Below are positions 43,869 through 52,358 of a DNA stretch of 64,000 nucleotides, piece after piece; within the stretch, counting starts at the first letter, position 1, and each line of letters starts with the position of its first letter. This DNA comes from Lachnospiraceae bacterium (GTDB lineage: Bacteria > Bacillota > Clostridia > Lachnospirales > Lachnospiraceae): positions 1-64,000 of the forward strand of contig JAUNDD010000001.1 of the NCBI GenBank assembly GCA_030526245.1. The letters run 5' to 3'. The position numbers were made by a program, and so were the translations under genes. A model generated the notes under the pieces. The model saw nothing but the letters and a program-made list of their open reading frames with translations, did not search any database and was not told where the DNA came from.

Positions 43869-44654
43869 CTACTCTTCCTCTTCTTCCTCCGCCTTCTTCT
43901 TTCGCTTCAGCTTCAGAAGCACGCTGCAAAGCGCAATGGACAGCTCATATAGTCCGATCATCGGTATCGCCACCATGATCTGGGAGACGATATCCGGCGG
44001 GGTAATGATCGCGGCCACAAAGAAGATCAGGACGATCACCAGCTTGGTTCCCTTCTTCATCCAGGATACCTTCAAAAGTCCCAGCTGGGTCAGCAGCACC
44101 GACACCACCGGCAGCTCGAAGACAATACCAAAGATCATAAAGATGGTCAGCAGGAACTGTACGTAGTTCTGCACGCTGATCTGAGCTGTAATATCACTTC
44201 CCAGGCTCACCTCGATCAGGAAGCGCAGCATGAAGGGGAGCATGATCTTATAGGCAAACAGGATACCGATTACAAAGCAGATCAGGCCAAACACCAGCGT
44301 GATCAGAAAGAGAGAATTCTCATTCTTCTTCATGCCCGGCTGAACGAAAGCCCACACATGATACAGGATCAGCGGCAGGGAAAAGACCACGCTGAGCAGC
44401 AGGGCCACCGAAAAGTACTGCATCAGAAGCTCCTGGGGAGCAATGTATACGTACTGATACCCATACTGTGTACCGATGTCCGTCAGCAGATTGACGAAGT
44501 TCGGCGCCAGATTTAGTCCCAGCAGAAAGAAGCCGATCACCGAGACCAGACAGATCACTACGCGGTTACGCAGCTCCCGCAGATGTCCCGACAGAGGAAG
44601 ATTCTTTTCCGGGTTCTCTCCGTTATTTGTCTTGTTTCGTTTCTTACCAATCAT
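43869..44654 (-). CDS. tatC: Twin-arginine translocase subunit TatC
   Basis: Core receptor for twin-arginine signal peptides. 261 residues with six membrane helices; the N-terminal LSGHLRELRNRVVICLV is the standard HLxELRxR cytoplasmic motif, and the PGMKKNE and F..PP-type loops are in place (FVQPGMKKNENS). A Lys/Glu-rich tail ends the protein. It overlaps tatA by 4 bases (ATGA). Confidence 0.95.
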   Translation of the reverse strand: MIGKKRNKTNNGENPEKNLPLSGHLRELRNRVVICLVSVIGFFLLGLNLAPNFVNLLTDIGTQYGYQYVYIAPQELLMQYFSVALLLSVVFSLPLILYHVWAFVQPGMKKNENSLFLITLVFGLICFVIGILFAYKIMLPFMLRFLIEVSLGSDITAQISVQNYVQFLLTIFMIFGIVFELPVVSVLLTQLGLLKVSWMKKGTKLVIVLIFFVAAIITPPDIVSQIMVAIPMIGLYELSIALCSVLLKLKRKKKAEEEEEE

Positions 44655-44830
44655 GATTCAGAATCTTCCGATGCTTCCTTTTCCTTTTTCTCCTCGTCTG
44701 CACCAACGCCTTCCTTGAAGCTCTTGATGCTCTTTCCGAACATCCTGGTCAGCTTCGGAATCTGAGTCGGTCCCAGAACAAGAACAACAATTGCCAGAAT
44801 AACTAATAATTCAGTGGTACCAAGTTTCAT
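44651..44830 (-). CDS. tatA: Twin-arginine translocase subunit TatA
   Basis: Only 59 residues, too short for most ORF listings. N-terminal membrane helix TELLVILAIVVLVLG (about 6-20), hinge GPTQIPKLTRMFGKSIKSFKEG forming the amphipathic helix, then a charged tail. It starts at the ATG at 44830 after AGGAGG-type sequence and its stop codon overlaps the tatC start. It provides the pore-forming component of the Tat pathway. Confidence 0.92.
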   Translation of the reverse strand: MKLGTTELLVILAIVVLVLGPTQIPKLTRMFGKSIKSFKEGVGADEEKKEKEASEDSES

Positions 44831-44975
44831 TTCTAATCCTCCTGTTTCTAAACCATTTTCTTCGAGTTATGTAATAATGAAGTCCACTTTGCGAAGTACC
44901 TTTAAGAACGATGACTGCCGCAGGGGCTTCTCATACCTGATTGGCTTTGTTCTTTCAGTTATTTCCCTATGAGCT

Positions 44976-45446
44976 TTATAACTGAGCACTGTCTTCTTCA
45001 TCTCCGGTCGGCTCTGCCGCTGCCGTCTGTGTTCCTTCAGCATCTGTCTTATCTTCCACCGAAGTCTTTTCTTCCTCAGCTTCCGGTGCTGCCTCTGCCA
45101 AAGTCTCTGCTTCCGCCTCTTCTTCCTTCACCGGCTCACTCTTTTTGCTCTCCGCCGGCTTTGCCTTTCCAATATCCGAAACAGATTTCTTCAGCTCCTT
45201 CAGGCTGTCGTTGATCTCCTTTTCGGTCTCCGCAAAGGGCTCCATGGCCTCCTTCAGGGGACGCTGTGCTTCCTCCAGCGGTTCTACCACATTTTCGCGG
45301 ATCTCCTTCGTTGCCTCATTGGCATATTTCTTGAACTGACCCATGGCCTCACCCAACTTCTTTGCATAATATGGAAGCTTGTCCGGTCCCAGGATCACGA
45401 GAGCAACGATAAAGATCACCAGCAGTTCAGGTAATCCAATCTTCAT
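44976..45446 (-). CDS. tatB: TatB-like (TatA/E family) translocase subunit
   Basis: 156 residues from the ATG at 45446 (GGGAGG upstream). A membrane helix LPELLVIFIVALVILG (about 4-19) is followed by GPDKLPYYAKKLGEAMGQFKKY, a long helix to about residue 80 and an acidic Ala/Glu-rich tail. The long amphipathic region and GPxKLP hinge fit TatB better than TatA. With tatA and tatC it makes a complete three-component Tat operon; the tail is longer and more acidic than usual. Confidence 0.82.
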   Translation of the reverse strand: MKIGLPELLVIFIVALVILGPDKLPYYAKKLGEAMGQFKKYANEATKEIRENVVEPLEEAQRPLKEAMEPFAETEKEINDSLKELKKSVSDIGKAKPAESKKSEPVKEEEAEAETLAEAAPEAEEEKTSVEDKTDAEGTQTAAAEPTGDEEDSAQL

Positions 45447-45552
45447 TCGCCGCTTTTCCTCCCTTCTGATATACAATCAAATCAACCGTATTATATCGGC
45501 CTCCGGTCCCCTTCCGCAAAGGATAATTTGCCTTGTGAGAAAAAGCTATTAA

Positions 45553-45595
45553 CAAAAGCAGGCATCTTATAAGTTTAATCTTACAAGATACCTGC
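45553..45595 (-). terminator. Terminator of the LysR-type gene at 45.7 kb
   Basis: GCAGG-ATCTT-TAAG / CTTA-AAGAT-CCTGC stem, followed on the minus strand by TTTTG. It separates the regulator gene from the tat operon. Confidence 0.7.
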
Positions 45596-45715
45596 ACTCC
45601 CATACATGTTTATTTTTCCATTATGCAACACTCGCCGCCGAAGCTTTCAACTCACCGGATTATCATAAATCGCTCTTCGCACTCCTGCCCCGCGCGAAGT
45701 CGCAGACATGCCATT

Positions 45716-46597
45716 TTACTCCAAAACCGGGATCATCCCGGTATCAATGGTGCCGTTGTATACCCCTCTGGTAAATTCCAGAAACTCCCGCACGGCCGCT
45801 GTAGCTTCCCGTCTTACAAAGAAGCCATAGGGAATGCTTCCCAGTTCCGGACAGGGTACCATCGCCAGCTCCGACAGCACATCCCGCATGCACAGCGGCG
45901 CCGCCACCAGACACAGGTTGCAGCTGCAGTCCCAGACCACCGACTGATCATACTGCCCGATCTCCCGGATCAGTACGCCTGCCTTGCGCAATCTTCCCTG
46001 AAGCGCCTGAAGCTCCGGTGAAGCACCGTTTCCCGGCAGCAGCACCGTCTGCCCCTTAAGCTCCTCCATCGTCACGCTGCTTTGCGCGTACATTCTATGC
46101 CCCCGGGGTATGCCGATCCCCATCGGCACATCACAGATCTTGAAAAACTCCATCTCCTGCTGCCAGTGCTGACCGTCGCCGACGCCTTCGATCAGATCGG
46201 CCTGCATGCCGCCCGCAGACACATTCACCAGCTTCAGGTCCAGGGAGCTGTCGGAGACCGAAAACAAAGCCCACAGATCCAGTGCCAGTCTGGCCTTCTG
46301 AAACATGGAAATGCCCACACGGAAGGAGTTCTCCTGGCCGGCGATCTCGGCCAGCTTCTGCCGGATCTCCCGGTCTCTTCGCACATATTCCATGGCCTCA
46401 CTGCGAAAGTATACGCCGGCTTCCGTCAGCGTCACTCCCTGCTTCGTACGGCGAAACAACTCCGTCTGAAGATTTTTCTCCAGCGCATTGATCTGCTGGA
46501 TTACCGCAGCCGGACTGATATAGGCCGCCTGGGCTGCCTTTGAAAAGCTTCCGGTCTCGGCCACCTTTAAAAACGTATCGATCTGTCGGTTATACAT
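45716..46597 (-). CDS. LysR-family regulator 2
   Basis: 293 residues. Helix-turn-helix RQIDTFLKVAETGSFSKAAQAAYISPAAVIQQINALEKNLQ in order (about 4-44), then the effector domain from FRVGISMFQKARLALD. The segment CNLCLVAAPLCM carries Cys residues that might be redox-sensitive. It sits between the tat operon and LysR 3 on the same strand, with its own terminator. Confidence 0.92.
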   Translation of the reverse strand: MYNRQIDTFLKVAETGSFSKAAQAAYISPAAVIQQINALEKNLQTELFRRTKQGVTLTEAGVYFRSEAMEYVRRDREIRQKLAEIAGQENSFRVGISMFQKARLALDLWALFSVSDSSLDLKLVNVSAGGMQADLIEGVGDGQHWQQEMEFFKICDVPMGIGIPRGHRMYAQSSVTMEELKGQTVLLPGNGASPELQALQGRLRKAGVLIREIGQYDQSVVWDCSCNLCLVAAPLCMRDVLSELAMVPCPELGSIPYGFFVRREATAAVREFLEFTRGVYNGTIDTGMIPVLE

Positions 46598-46667
46598 GTT
46601 CTGCGCTTCGCCCCCTCGTAATTACTCCTTTCATTATAATCTATTCCTACTAACTGTCATCACTTTT

Positions 46668-47546
46668 TTAACGATGGGCCGCCTGTATCTCCTCCGCGAT
46701 CGCCTCCATCGCCGCATCCATCCGGCTTCGCAGGAAAAAGGCACAGGTATAGGGCAGTTCCCTCTCCAGCTTCAGACTGGCCAGATGTTCCGCGCCGTAG
46801 TACTCACCCCCGGTCGGACTGACAAAGCAGGCCTTACCGGCCAGCATGGAATGAGCCGCTGTCAGAGGGGTGGTAGTCTCCAGAAAACTAAGAAAATGAC
46901 TGCCAGGCAGATTCGCCTTCACCATACGCACAAAAAAACGTTCATACCTTGCATAATATAGCTTTTGTCCCACCAGATCTTCCATTGTTACCTGTTCCTT
47001 CGGATACAAGGGACTGCTTTTTCCCATGGCGATCCAGCACTGTGATCGAAAAAGCGGAAACGCCTTCATTTCACTGCGCCCCGGCATCGCCTCTCCCAGA
47101 TCCATCGTGATCACACAGTCCACATCCGACTTCAGATGATGATACACCGCCGTATCATCCTCGATTTCACGAACCTCCACGGCCAGTTCTGGAAACCGCT
47201 CGGAAAACCGATGCATCAGCGTCTGGTACACCGCCGTATTCATCATCATAGCCCGGGGCACTGACAGAACAAAGGGCGTATCCTGGTCAAACTGCTTTTG
47301 CACACTGGCTCTGGCTCCTCCAAAGGCCGCCTGCAGCGAACGAGCGGCTGGCAAAAACCGCTGTCCCATCTCGCTCAGCTCCGCTCCTGCCGAATGGCGA
47401 CGAAACAAGGTCACATCCAGTTCCCTTTCCAGTGCCGCGATCTGATGTGTGATCGCCGGCTGAGACAGATGCATTCCTGCAGCCGCCTTTGAGAAGCTTC
47501 CCTCATCCACTACCTTTAAAAAGCATTTGATCTGATGTTCATTCAT
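46668..47546 (-). CDS. LysR-family regulator 3, divergent from the Tat-exported reductase
   Basis: 292 residues. Helix-turn-helix EHQIKCFLKVVDEGSFSKAAAGMHLSQPAITHQIAALEREL in order (about 3-43), effector domain from PFVLSVPRAMMMNTAVYQ. It is transcribed away from the flavoprotein reductase gene at 47.75 kb; an AT-rich dyad lies in the shared gap. It most likely controls the reductase in response to its substrate. Confidence 0.92.
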   Translation of the reverse strand: MNEHQIKCFLKVVDEGSFSKAAAGMHLSQPAITHQIAALERELDVTLFRRHSAGAELSEMGQRFLPAARSLQAAFGGARASVQKQFDQDTPFVLSVPRAMMMNTAVYQTLMHRFSERFPELAVEVREIEDDTAVYHHLKSDVDCVITMDLGEAMPGRSEMKAFPLFRSQCWIAMGKSSPLYPKEQVTMEDLVGQKLYYARYERFFVRMVKANLPGSHFLSFLETTTPLTAAHSMLAGKACFVSPTGGEYYGAEHLASLKLERELPYTCAFFLRSRMDAAMEAIAEEIQAAHR

Positions 47547-47616
47547 TCCTGTACAACCTCATCCTATGCATCCCTCTTCTATAACTCAGCTTATTATACC
47601 ACGAAGCTTCCAGCCC

Positions 47617-47631
47617 ATAAAAGTTTTTTAT
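47617..47631. promoter_or_regulatory. Inverted repeat in the LysR 3-reductase gap
   Basis: ATAAAA-GTT-TTTTAT, 6-bp arms, 21 bases upstream of the candidate -35 box of the reductase gene: a fitting place for a LysR activator site. Confidence 0.4.
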
Positions 47632-47651
47632 AGCCTTGCCACGAACTTGAA

Positions 47652-47681
47652 TTGGATAATGCCCACCAGCCACTCTATACT
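47652..47681 (+). promoter_or_regulatory. Candidate promoter of the flavoprotein reductase gene
   Basis: TTGGAT, 18 bases, TATACT, about 70 bases before the start codon. The imperfect spacing suits an activator-dependent promoter. Confidence 0.5.
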
Positions 47682-47749
47682 TTATGCAGAGTTATGATCA
47701 GAGATTCATACTCATGATCATCAAACATATTAAGAAAGGACGTATCATT

Positions 47750-49792
47750 ATGGGAAAATCTATTTCACGTCGTGACTTCATGAAGGGCCTTGCCGCCGGA
47801 GCAGCCAGCATCGCGGGCATGAGCATGATGCCGGGTCTTGTCAGTGCCGCTGAAACCGAAGCAGCCGGCATCTACACCCCGGGTACCTACACCGCTACCG
47901 CACAGGGCATCGACATCGTGACCGTCACAGCTACCTTTGATGCAAACAGCATCACCGACATCGTTCTGGATGTGTCCAGAGAAACACCGGACATCGGCGG
48001 TGTAGCTGCCGATGAGCTGGTTGCTCAGTGTCTGGCTGCTCAGAGCGCCGACATCGACGGTGTTTCCGGTGCAACCCTGACCTCCAAGGCAGTCAAGGAA
48101 GCTCTCCAGAGCTGTATCGACCAGGCCAAGGGTATTGCTGTGGTCGCTGCCGATGAGGCCGTTGCAGAAGATTGGCTGGGCGAAGCTCCCAACATCACCG
48201 ATGCAGACTGCTCCGAGACACTGGACTGCGAAGTTCTGGTCATCGGTCTGGGTGTTGCCGGCGTAGCTGCCGCCCGTTCCGCTGCCGAGGCCGGCGGCAA
48301 GGTCATCGCCATCGAGAAGGCAGAAGGACCCCAGTGTCGTTCCGGTGAGTACGCTGTTATCAACGGTAACGTACAGGCCAAGTGGGGCCGTGACAACTAC
48401 ACTCCGGAGATCATCGATGAAATGTCCAAGCTGCACATGGAAGAATCCTCCTATAAATGCAAGGAGATTATCTTCCGTAAGTGGGCCAACAACATCGGCG
48501 AGGTTTTCGACTGGTGGGTAGAGCCCAACACTGAGCTTTACTTCGCCGAAGAGACCCGTTCCGCTATCCCGGATGAAAGCAAGGATAACTTCATTATTCC
48601 GATCTTCCATCCGCTTCCGGAGAAGTATGACTGGACCAAGGAGCAGTATCCCTGCTACCCCACCTCCGTTGAATTCCTGCCCAGCCAGGCTGTCAACGTA
48701 AACAAGAACATGGACGCCGCTGTAACTGCTGGTGTCGATGCACACTACGGCTGCTTCGGCGAAAAGCTCATCATGGAAGATGGCCGCTGCATCGGTGCAT
48801 ACGTTCGCAATGCCAAGGAAGGTACCTATATGCGTGTCAACGCTTCCAAGGGTGTGATCCTGGCTACCGGTGACTACTCTCAGAATGAAGCCATGGTCAA
48901 ACATTTCTGCCCGGCTGTCATCAACAACGGTATCGTTCGCCTCTTCACCAACGTAGACGTGGAAGGCAACATGACCAACATGGGCGATGCCATCAAGATG
49001 GGCCTCTGGGCCGGTGCCATCGTTCAGGATGACCACGCACCGGTTATCCATCACATGGGCGGCGGTGCAGATATCCAGGGTGTCGGCGTCATGGGTATTG
49101 CCGGCTTCCTGAACCTGGACATGAACGGTGTTCGTTTCATGAACGAGGACCTTCCGGGACAGCAGATTGAGAACCAGATCGAGATGCAGAAGGGCCGCAT
49201 GACCTGGCAGATCTTCGACAGCAACTGGCCGGAGCAGCTGCCCTATATGCCGGCTGTACACGGCGGTGCCTGCTACTACGAGGATTATGCTTCTGCTGAC
49301 GAAGCACCGGCCAACAATGCAACCTACCGCAACTACAAGAGCCCCTATCAGCTGGAGGCTGCCATCGCAGATGGCCGCTGCATCAAGGCAGATACCCTGG
49401 AAGAGCTGGTAGCTCTGATGTATCCGGAAGACGAGAAGGCTCAGAAGACCGCGCTCGCCTCCATTGAGCGCTACAACACACTGGCTAAAAACGGTTTTGA
49501 CGAAGACTTCGGCAAGACCCCGTCCCGTATGTTCGCTCTGGAGAACGGTCCGTTCTACGCCGACCAGTTCACCTGCGCACTGCTGCTGGTGATCTGCGGC
49601 GGTCTGGAGTCCGACGAAAACTGCCATACCTTCGATAAGGACCGCAATGTCATTCCGGGTCTGTACGCAGCCGGAAATGCACAGGGAAGCCGCTTTGCTC
49701 ACGAGTATCCGATCACTCTGAAGGGTGTATCCCACTCCATGGCTATGTATTATGGCTACGTAGCCGGCAAAAACGCAGTAGAAGAGATCTGA
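47750..49792 (+). CDS. Tat-exported FAD/FMN-dependent reductase (fumarate reductase-like)
   Basis: 680 residues from the ATG at 47750 (AAGAAAGGA upstream). Tat signal peptide with SRRDFMKG (about 5-12), hydrophobic core and cleavage near VSAAE. Residues about 40-125 are an FMN-binding domain with the SGAT motif (DGVSGATLTSKA), where FMN is covalently bound in relatives. From about 160 a flavoprotein dehydrogenase fold starts with VLVIGLGVAGVAAARSAAEAGGKVI and ends with GLYAAGNAQGSRF...YPITLKGVSHSMAMYYGYVAG. Such proteins reduce organic acceptors at the cell surface. The position of the catalytic Arg of fumarate reductases carries another residue, so the acceptor is probably not fumarate. Confidence 0.9.
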   Translation: MGKSISRRDFMKGLAAGAASIAGMSMMPGLVSAAETEAAGIYTPGTYTATAQGIDIVTVTATFDANSITDIVLDVSRETPDIGGVAADELVAQCLAAQSADIDGVSGATLTSKAVKEALQSCIDQAKGIAVVAADEAVAEDWLGEAPNITDADCSETLDCEVLVIGLGVAGVAAARSAAEAGGKVIAIEKAEGPQCRSGEYAVINGNVQAKWGRDNYTPEIIDEMSKLHMEESSYKCKEIIFRKWANNIGEVFDWWVEPNTELYFAEETRSAIPDESKDNFIIPIFHPLPEKYDWTKEQYPCYPTSVEFLPSQAVNVNKNMDAAVTAGVDAHYGCFGEKLIMEDGRCIGAYVRNAKEGTYMRVNASKGVILATGDYSQNEAMVKHFCPAVINNGIVRLFTNVDVEGNMTNMGDAIKMGLWAGAIVQDDHAPVIHHMGGGADIQGVGVMGIAGFLNLDMNGVRFMNEDLPGQQIENQIEMQKGRMTWQIFDSNWPEQLPYMPAVHGGACYYEDYASADEAPANNATYRNYKSPYQLEAAIADGRCIKADTLEELVALMYPEDEKAQKTALASIERYNTLAKNGFDEDFGKTPSRMFALENGPFYADQFTCALLLVICGGLESDENCHTFDKDRNVIPGLYAAGNAQGSRFAHEYPITLKGVSHSMAMYYGYVAGKNAVEEI

Positions 49793-49895
49793 CAAACAGT
49801 CCACGCAACACGTCGGCCGTCATACTCCTTTTCACTTTCCAATGTCCGGCGGCCCATGCCGTAAACTGTTAGAAAAACCTTCTATACGCAGAAAA

Positions 49896-49936
49896 GGCAG
49901 GTGAACCAGTCACTTGAGGCTGGTCCCCTGCCTGTT
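49896..49936 (+). terminator. Terminator of the flavoprotein reductase gene
   Basis: GGCAGG-ACCAG / CTGGT-CCTGCC stem followed by TGTTTG and further T-rich sequence, about 105 bases after the stop codon. Confidence 0.7.
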
Positions 49937-50035
49937 TGCCGTGTGGTCGTTTTGTCTTTTTGCCTTTTTTTCTTTTGGATTTTTACGCGCCTCCAATTGG
50001 CTGCATTCCCGGATGCTGTTATCCTTTCCCCTTTG

Positions 50036-50749
50036 CTACTGTCTCTTTTTTTCTCTGCCTTCACTTCTATCTTTGTTTTCGCACAATGTTGCAGCCGGAT
50101 TCTGCGGCTCCACCGGTCCATACACCGTCATGACGGTCCCGCTGTCGCTGATCAGAATATTCTTTTTCTGCCGCAGGATCTTAAACACCACATACAGATC
50201 TCCCACCGCACCGGCCAGATTGATCGCCTGAATAAAGTAGGCGTGCCAGAACCACCGGTCCGGAAGCAGCAGACACAGCACTTCCAGTACCACGCCCCAG
50301 ACCACCACCGGTGCCAGTGCGATCACGATATAGCTGCGCCGGTTAAAATAACAGTCGCTGCCGGCGTAAGCATATCCTGCTCCGTATCCGTAATGGGGCG
50401 GCCGGCCTGAATAATGGCGGATCATCACGCCGTGCACCTTCTCATGCAGACCCATGTACAGAAAGATGCTGACCACCAGAATCGCCAGTCGCAGCAGATA
50501 ATCCATCAGTCCCTCCCGGATGTTTAACAGCTGCAGAATGGAAAGATGTTTATGTCCCAGCCACAAAAGCCCCAGCAGCAGGATCAAATTGACCACGTTC
50601 AGTCCAATCATTAGCTTTTTGTTTTTCACCAGATCGATCTCAAGGATCTGGTCATAGCCCTCCGGAAGAAACATGGAGTTTTCCATTCGCCCCTTATTCT
50701 TTTCTGTATTCTTTTTTGAAATCTTTTCTATATCCTTTTCCTGCTTCAT
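50036..50749 (-). CDS. DUF3267-like membrane protein (putative zincin)
   Basis: 237 residues from the ATG at 50749, chosen for AGGAG 8 bases before; the frame goes up to 50884. About four membrane helices. MGLHEKVHGVMIRHYSG (about 125-141) carries an HExxH motif, the putative zinc site of DUF3267 proteins, which resemble site-2-type proteases; a second acidic ligand was not identified. N-terminal 20 residues and the last 30 are very charged. It stands alone between convergent and divergent neighbours. Confidence 0.7.
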   Translation of the reverse strand: MKQEKDIEKISKKNTEKNKGRMENSMFLPEGYDQILEIDLVKNKKLMIGLNVVNLILLLGLLWLGHKHLSILQLLNIREGLMDYLLRLAILVVSIFLYMGLHEKVHGVMIRHYSGRPPHYGYGAGYAYAGSDCYFNRRSYIVIALAPVVVWGVVLEVLCLLLPDRWFWHAYFIQAINLAGAVGDLYVVFKILRQKKNILISDSGTVMTVYGPVEPQNPAATLCENKDRSEGREKKRQ

Positions 50750-51001
50750 CCATGTTTCTCCTGTCATTCCACGCCCGAACATTCCCCGCCAAGCGATTTC
50801 ATTTTGCAGCATACGCGAAAAACATCTCGCAGAATCGAACCATCCGAACAGCCCCCCGCCCTGCGTCATACTCCACACGAACAACTTGACACCCTATCCA
50901 GCCTGCAGTACGCTGTACTTGATTTGCGGCTGATTTACAACATTATACCGCCAATTTTTTGAAATGATTCTAAAATTTTTCTAACAATAGAGAGGTTTAC
51001 T

Positions 51002-52045
51002 ATGTCCAAAGTATCATTTGCCTGTGATTATCTGGAGGGTGCCCATGAGCGCATCCTTCGCCGCATGACCGAAACCAATCTGACCCAGTACCCCGGCTAC
51101 GGAGAAGACGAGATCTGCAGCTCAGCCAAGGAAAAGATCCGGCAGGCCATTGGATGTCCGGACGCTGTCATCCACTTTCTGGTGGGCGGCACCCAGGTCA
51201 ATGCCCTGGCCATCGATGCGCTGCTGACCTCCTATCAGGGCGTCCTGGCTCCGGCCACCGGACACATTGCCCTGCATGAAGCCGGCGCCATCGAAGCCAA
51301 CGGCCATAAGGTCATCACCCTTCCCCAGAACCGGGGCAAGATTTCAGCGGCTGATTTAAAAAGCCACCTGGTAGATTTCTACCACGACGAGGCCCACGAG
51401 CATATGGTACAGCCAGGCATGGTCTACATCTCCCAGCCCACCGAGTACGGAACGCTCTACTCGCTGGAAGAACTCACCGCCATCAGTCAGGTCTGCCGGG
51501 AATATCAGCTGCCCCTGTATGTGGACGGTGCCCGTCTGGCCTATGCCCTGGCCAGCCCGGAAAACGATGTGACCCTGCCGGATCTGGCCCGCCTTGCCGA
51601 TGTATTCTATATCGGCGGTACCAAATGCGGTGCCCTATTCGGCGAAGCACTGGTCATCACCGACCCTGCCCGTATCCGTCATCTGTTTACCATGGTGAAG
51701 CAGCACGGCGGCCTCCTGGCCAAAGGCCGACTGCTGGGCATCCAGTTTGACGAGCTCTTTGCCAATGACCTCTACCTGCAGGTCGGCGAAAATGCCATCC
51801 GACAGGCCGCCCGCATTCGACAGGCCCTCCGGGAACACGGCTGGCAGGAGTTCTTCGAAACACCCACCAACCAGATCTTTGTGGTGGTCGACAACGACCT
51901 GCTCCCCAGGTTCGGCCAGCAGATCGACTACTGCTTCTGGGAAAAATACGACGAGACCCATACCGTGATCCGCCTCGCCACCAGCTGGGCCACCACCGAC
52001 GCACAGGTGGATGCACTGCTGCAGGTTCTGGCGGCCCTTCATTGA
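51002..52045 (+). CDS. Low-specificity threonine aldolase family enzyme
   Basis: 347 residues, PLP-dependent cleavage of L-threonine/allo-threonine to glycine and acetaldehyde, or a related beta-hydroxy amino acid. Signatures: ETNLTQYPGYGEDE (about 21-34), GGTQVNALAIDALL, HIALHEAGAIEANGHKV, LYVDGARLAYAL (PLP-contacting Asp) and the Schiff-base Lys in YIGGTKCGALFGEA (about 205). AGAGAGG precedes the ATG. It is a single gene closed by a terminator; the alanine/Na+ symporter gene follows. Confidence 0.93.
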   Translation: MSKVSFACDYLEGAHERILRRMTETNLTQYPGYGEDEICSSAKEKIRQAIGCPDAVIHFLVGGTQVNALAIDALLTSYQGVLAPATGHIALHEAGAIEANGHKVITLPQNRGKISAADLKSHLVDFYHDEAHEHMVQPGMVYISQPTEYGTLYSLEELTAISQVCREYQLPLYVDGARLAYALASPENDVTLPDLARLADVFYIGGTKCGALFGEALVITDPARIRHLFTMVKQHGGLLAKGRLLGIQFDELFANDLYLQVGENAIRQAARIRQALREHGWQEFFETPTNQIFVVVDNDLLPRFGQQIDYCFWEKYDETHTVIRLATSWATTDAQVDALLQVLAALH

Positions 52046-52056
52046 TTATTCTGACT

Positions 52057-52087
52057 GCCCTCTGGTTGATCTAGAGGGCTTTTTTTG
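52057..52087 (+). terminator. Terminator of the threonine aldolase gene
   Basis: GCCCTCT/AGAGGGC followed by TTTTTTTT, 12 bases after the stop codon. Confidence 0.93.
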
Positions 52088-52172
52088 CAGTTCATGTTGC
52101 ACTTTCAACAATCTATACGAAATATTTCTCCCCTTCTCCTCTATTTTTTCCATTATGACGCATCATTTCTTC

Positions 52173-52201
52173 TTGTGAATCCTGCATAATTATCCTATAA
52201 T
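52173..52201 (+). promoter_or_regulatory. Promoter of the alanine symporter gene
   Basis: TTGTGA, 17 bases, TATAAT. It gives a predicted leader of about 150 nt before the ATG at 52359. Confidence 0.75.
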
Positions 52202-52207
52202 TGGAAC

Positions 52208-52350
52208 GCTGTGCTCTATAGCGACAGACTATAGCATGCTTTCGGGCAATGACCTGCTATATAACCTGTCAAAGCATAGCGAAAGCAACATTTTCGTTGC
52301 TGCTCACCGCGGTAAGCAGCAACCCGTTTTCAAAGCATTTGAGAAAGGAA
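52208..52350 (+). promoter_or_regulatory. Structured 5' leader of the alanine symporter gene
   Basis: Perfect helices that compete or interleave: TATAGCA(52230-52236)/TGCTATA(52255-52261); TGCTTTCG(52237-52244)/CGAAAGCA(52280-52287); GCAAC(52285-52289)/GTTGC(52296-52300); GTTGCTGCT(52296-52304)/AGCAGCAAC(52315-52323). The last two share GTTGC. The ribosome binding site GAAAGGAAG follows at about 52344. No known riboswitch consensus was recognised. Confidence 0.55.
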
Positions 52351-52358
52351 GAAACACC

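Noticed and set aside
47765..49804. Open frame of 679 codons on the minus strand
   Set aside because: Exact shadow of the flavoprotein reductase gene, whose C-rich third positions keep the opposite strand free of stops. The plus-strand frame has a Tat signal and flavin motifs.
52208..52350. Known glycine riboswitch
   Set aside because: The conserved glycine-aptamer strings were not found; only unusual helices are seen.
52236..52358. Longer N-terminus for the alanine symporter
   Set aside because: The frame opens upstream, but those codons fall in the structured leader. The ATG at 52359 has a good ribosome binding site and starts the conserved region.
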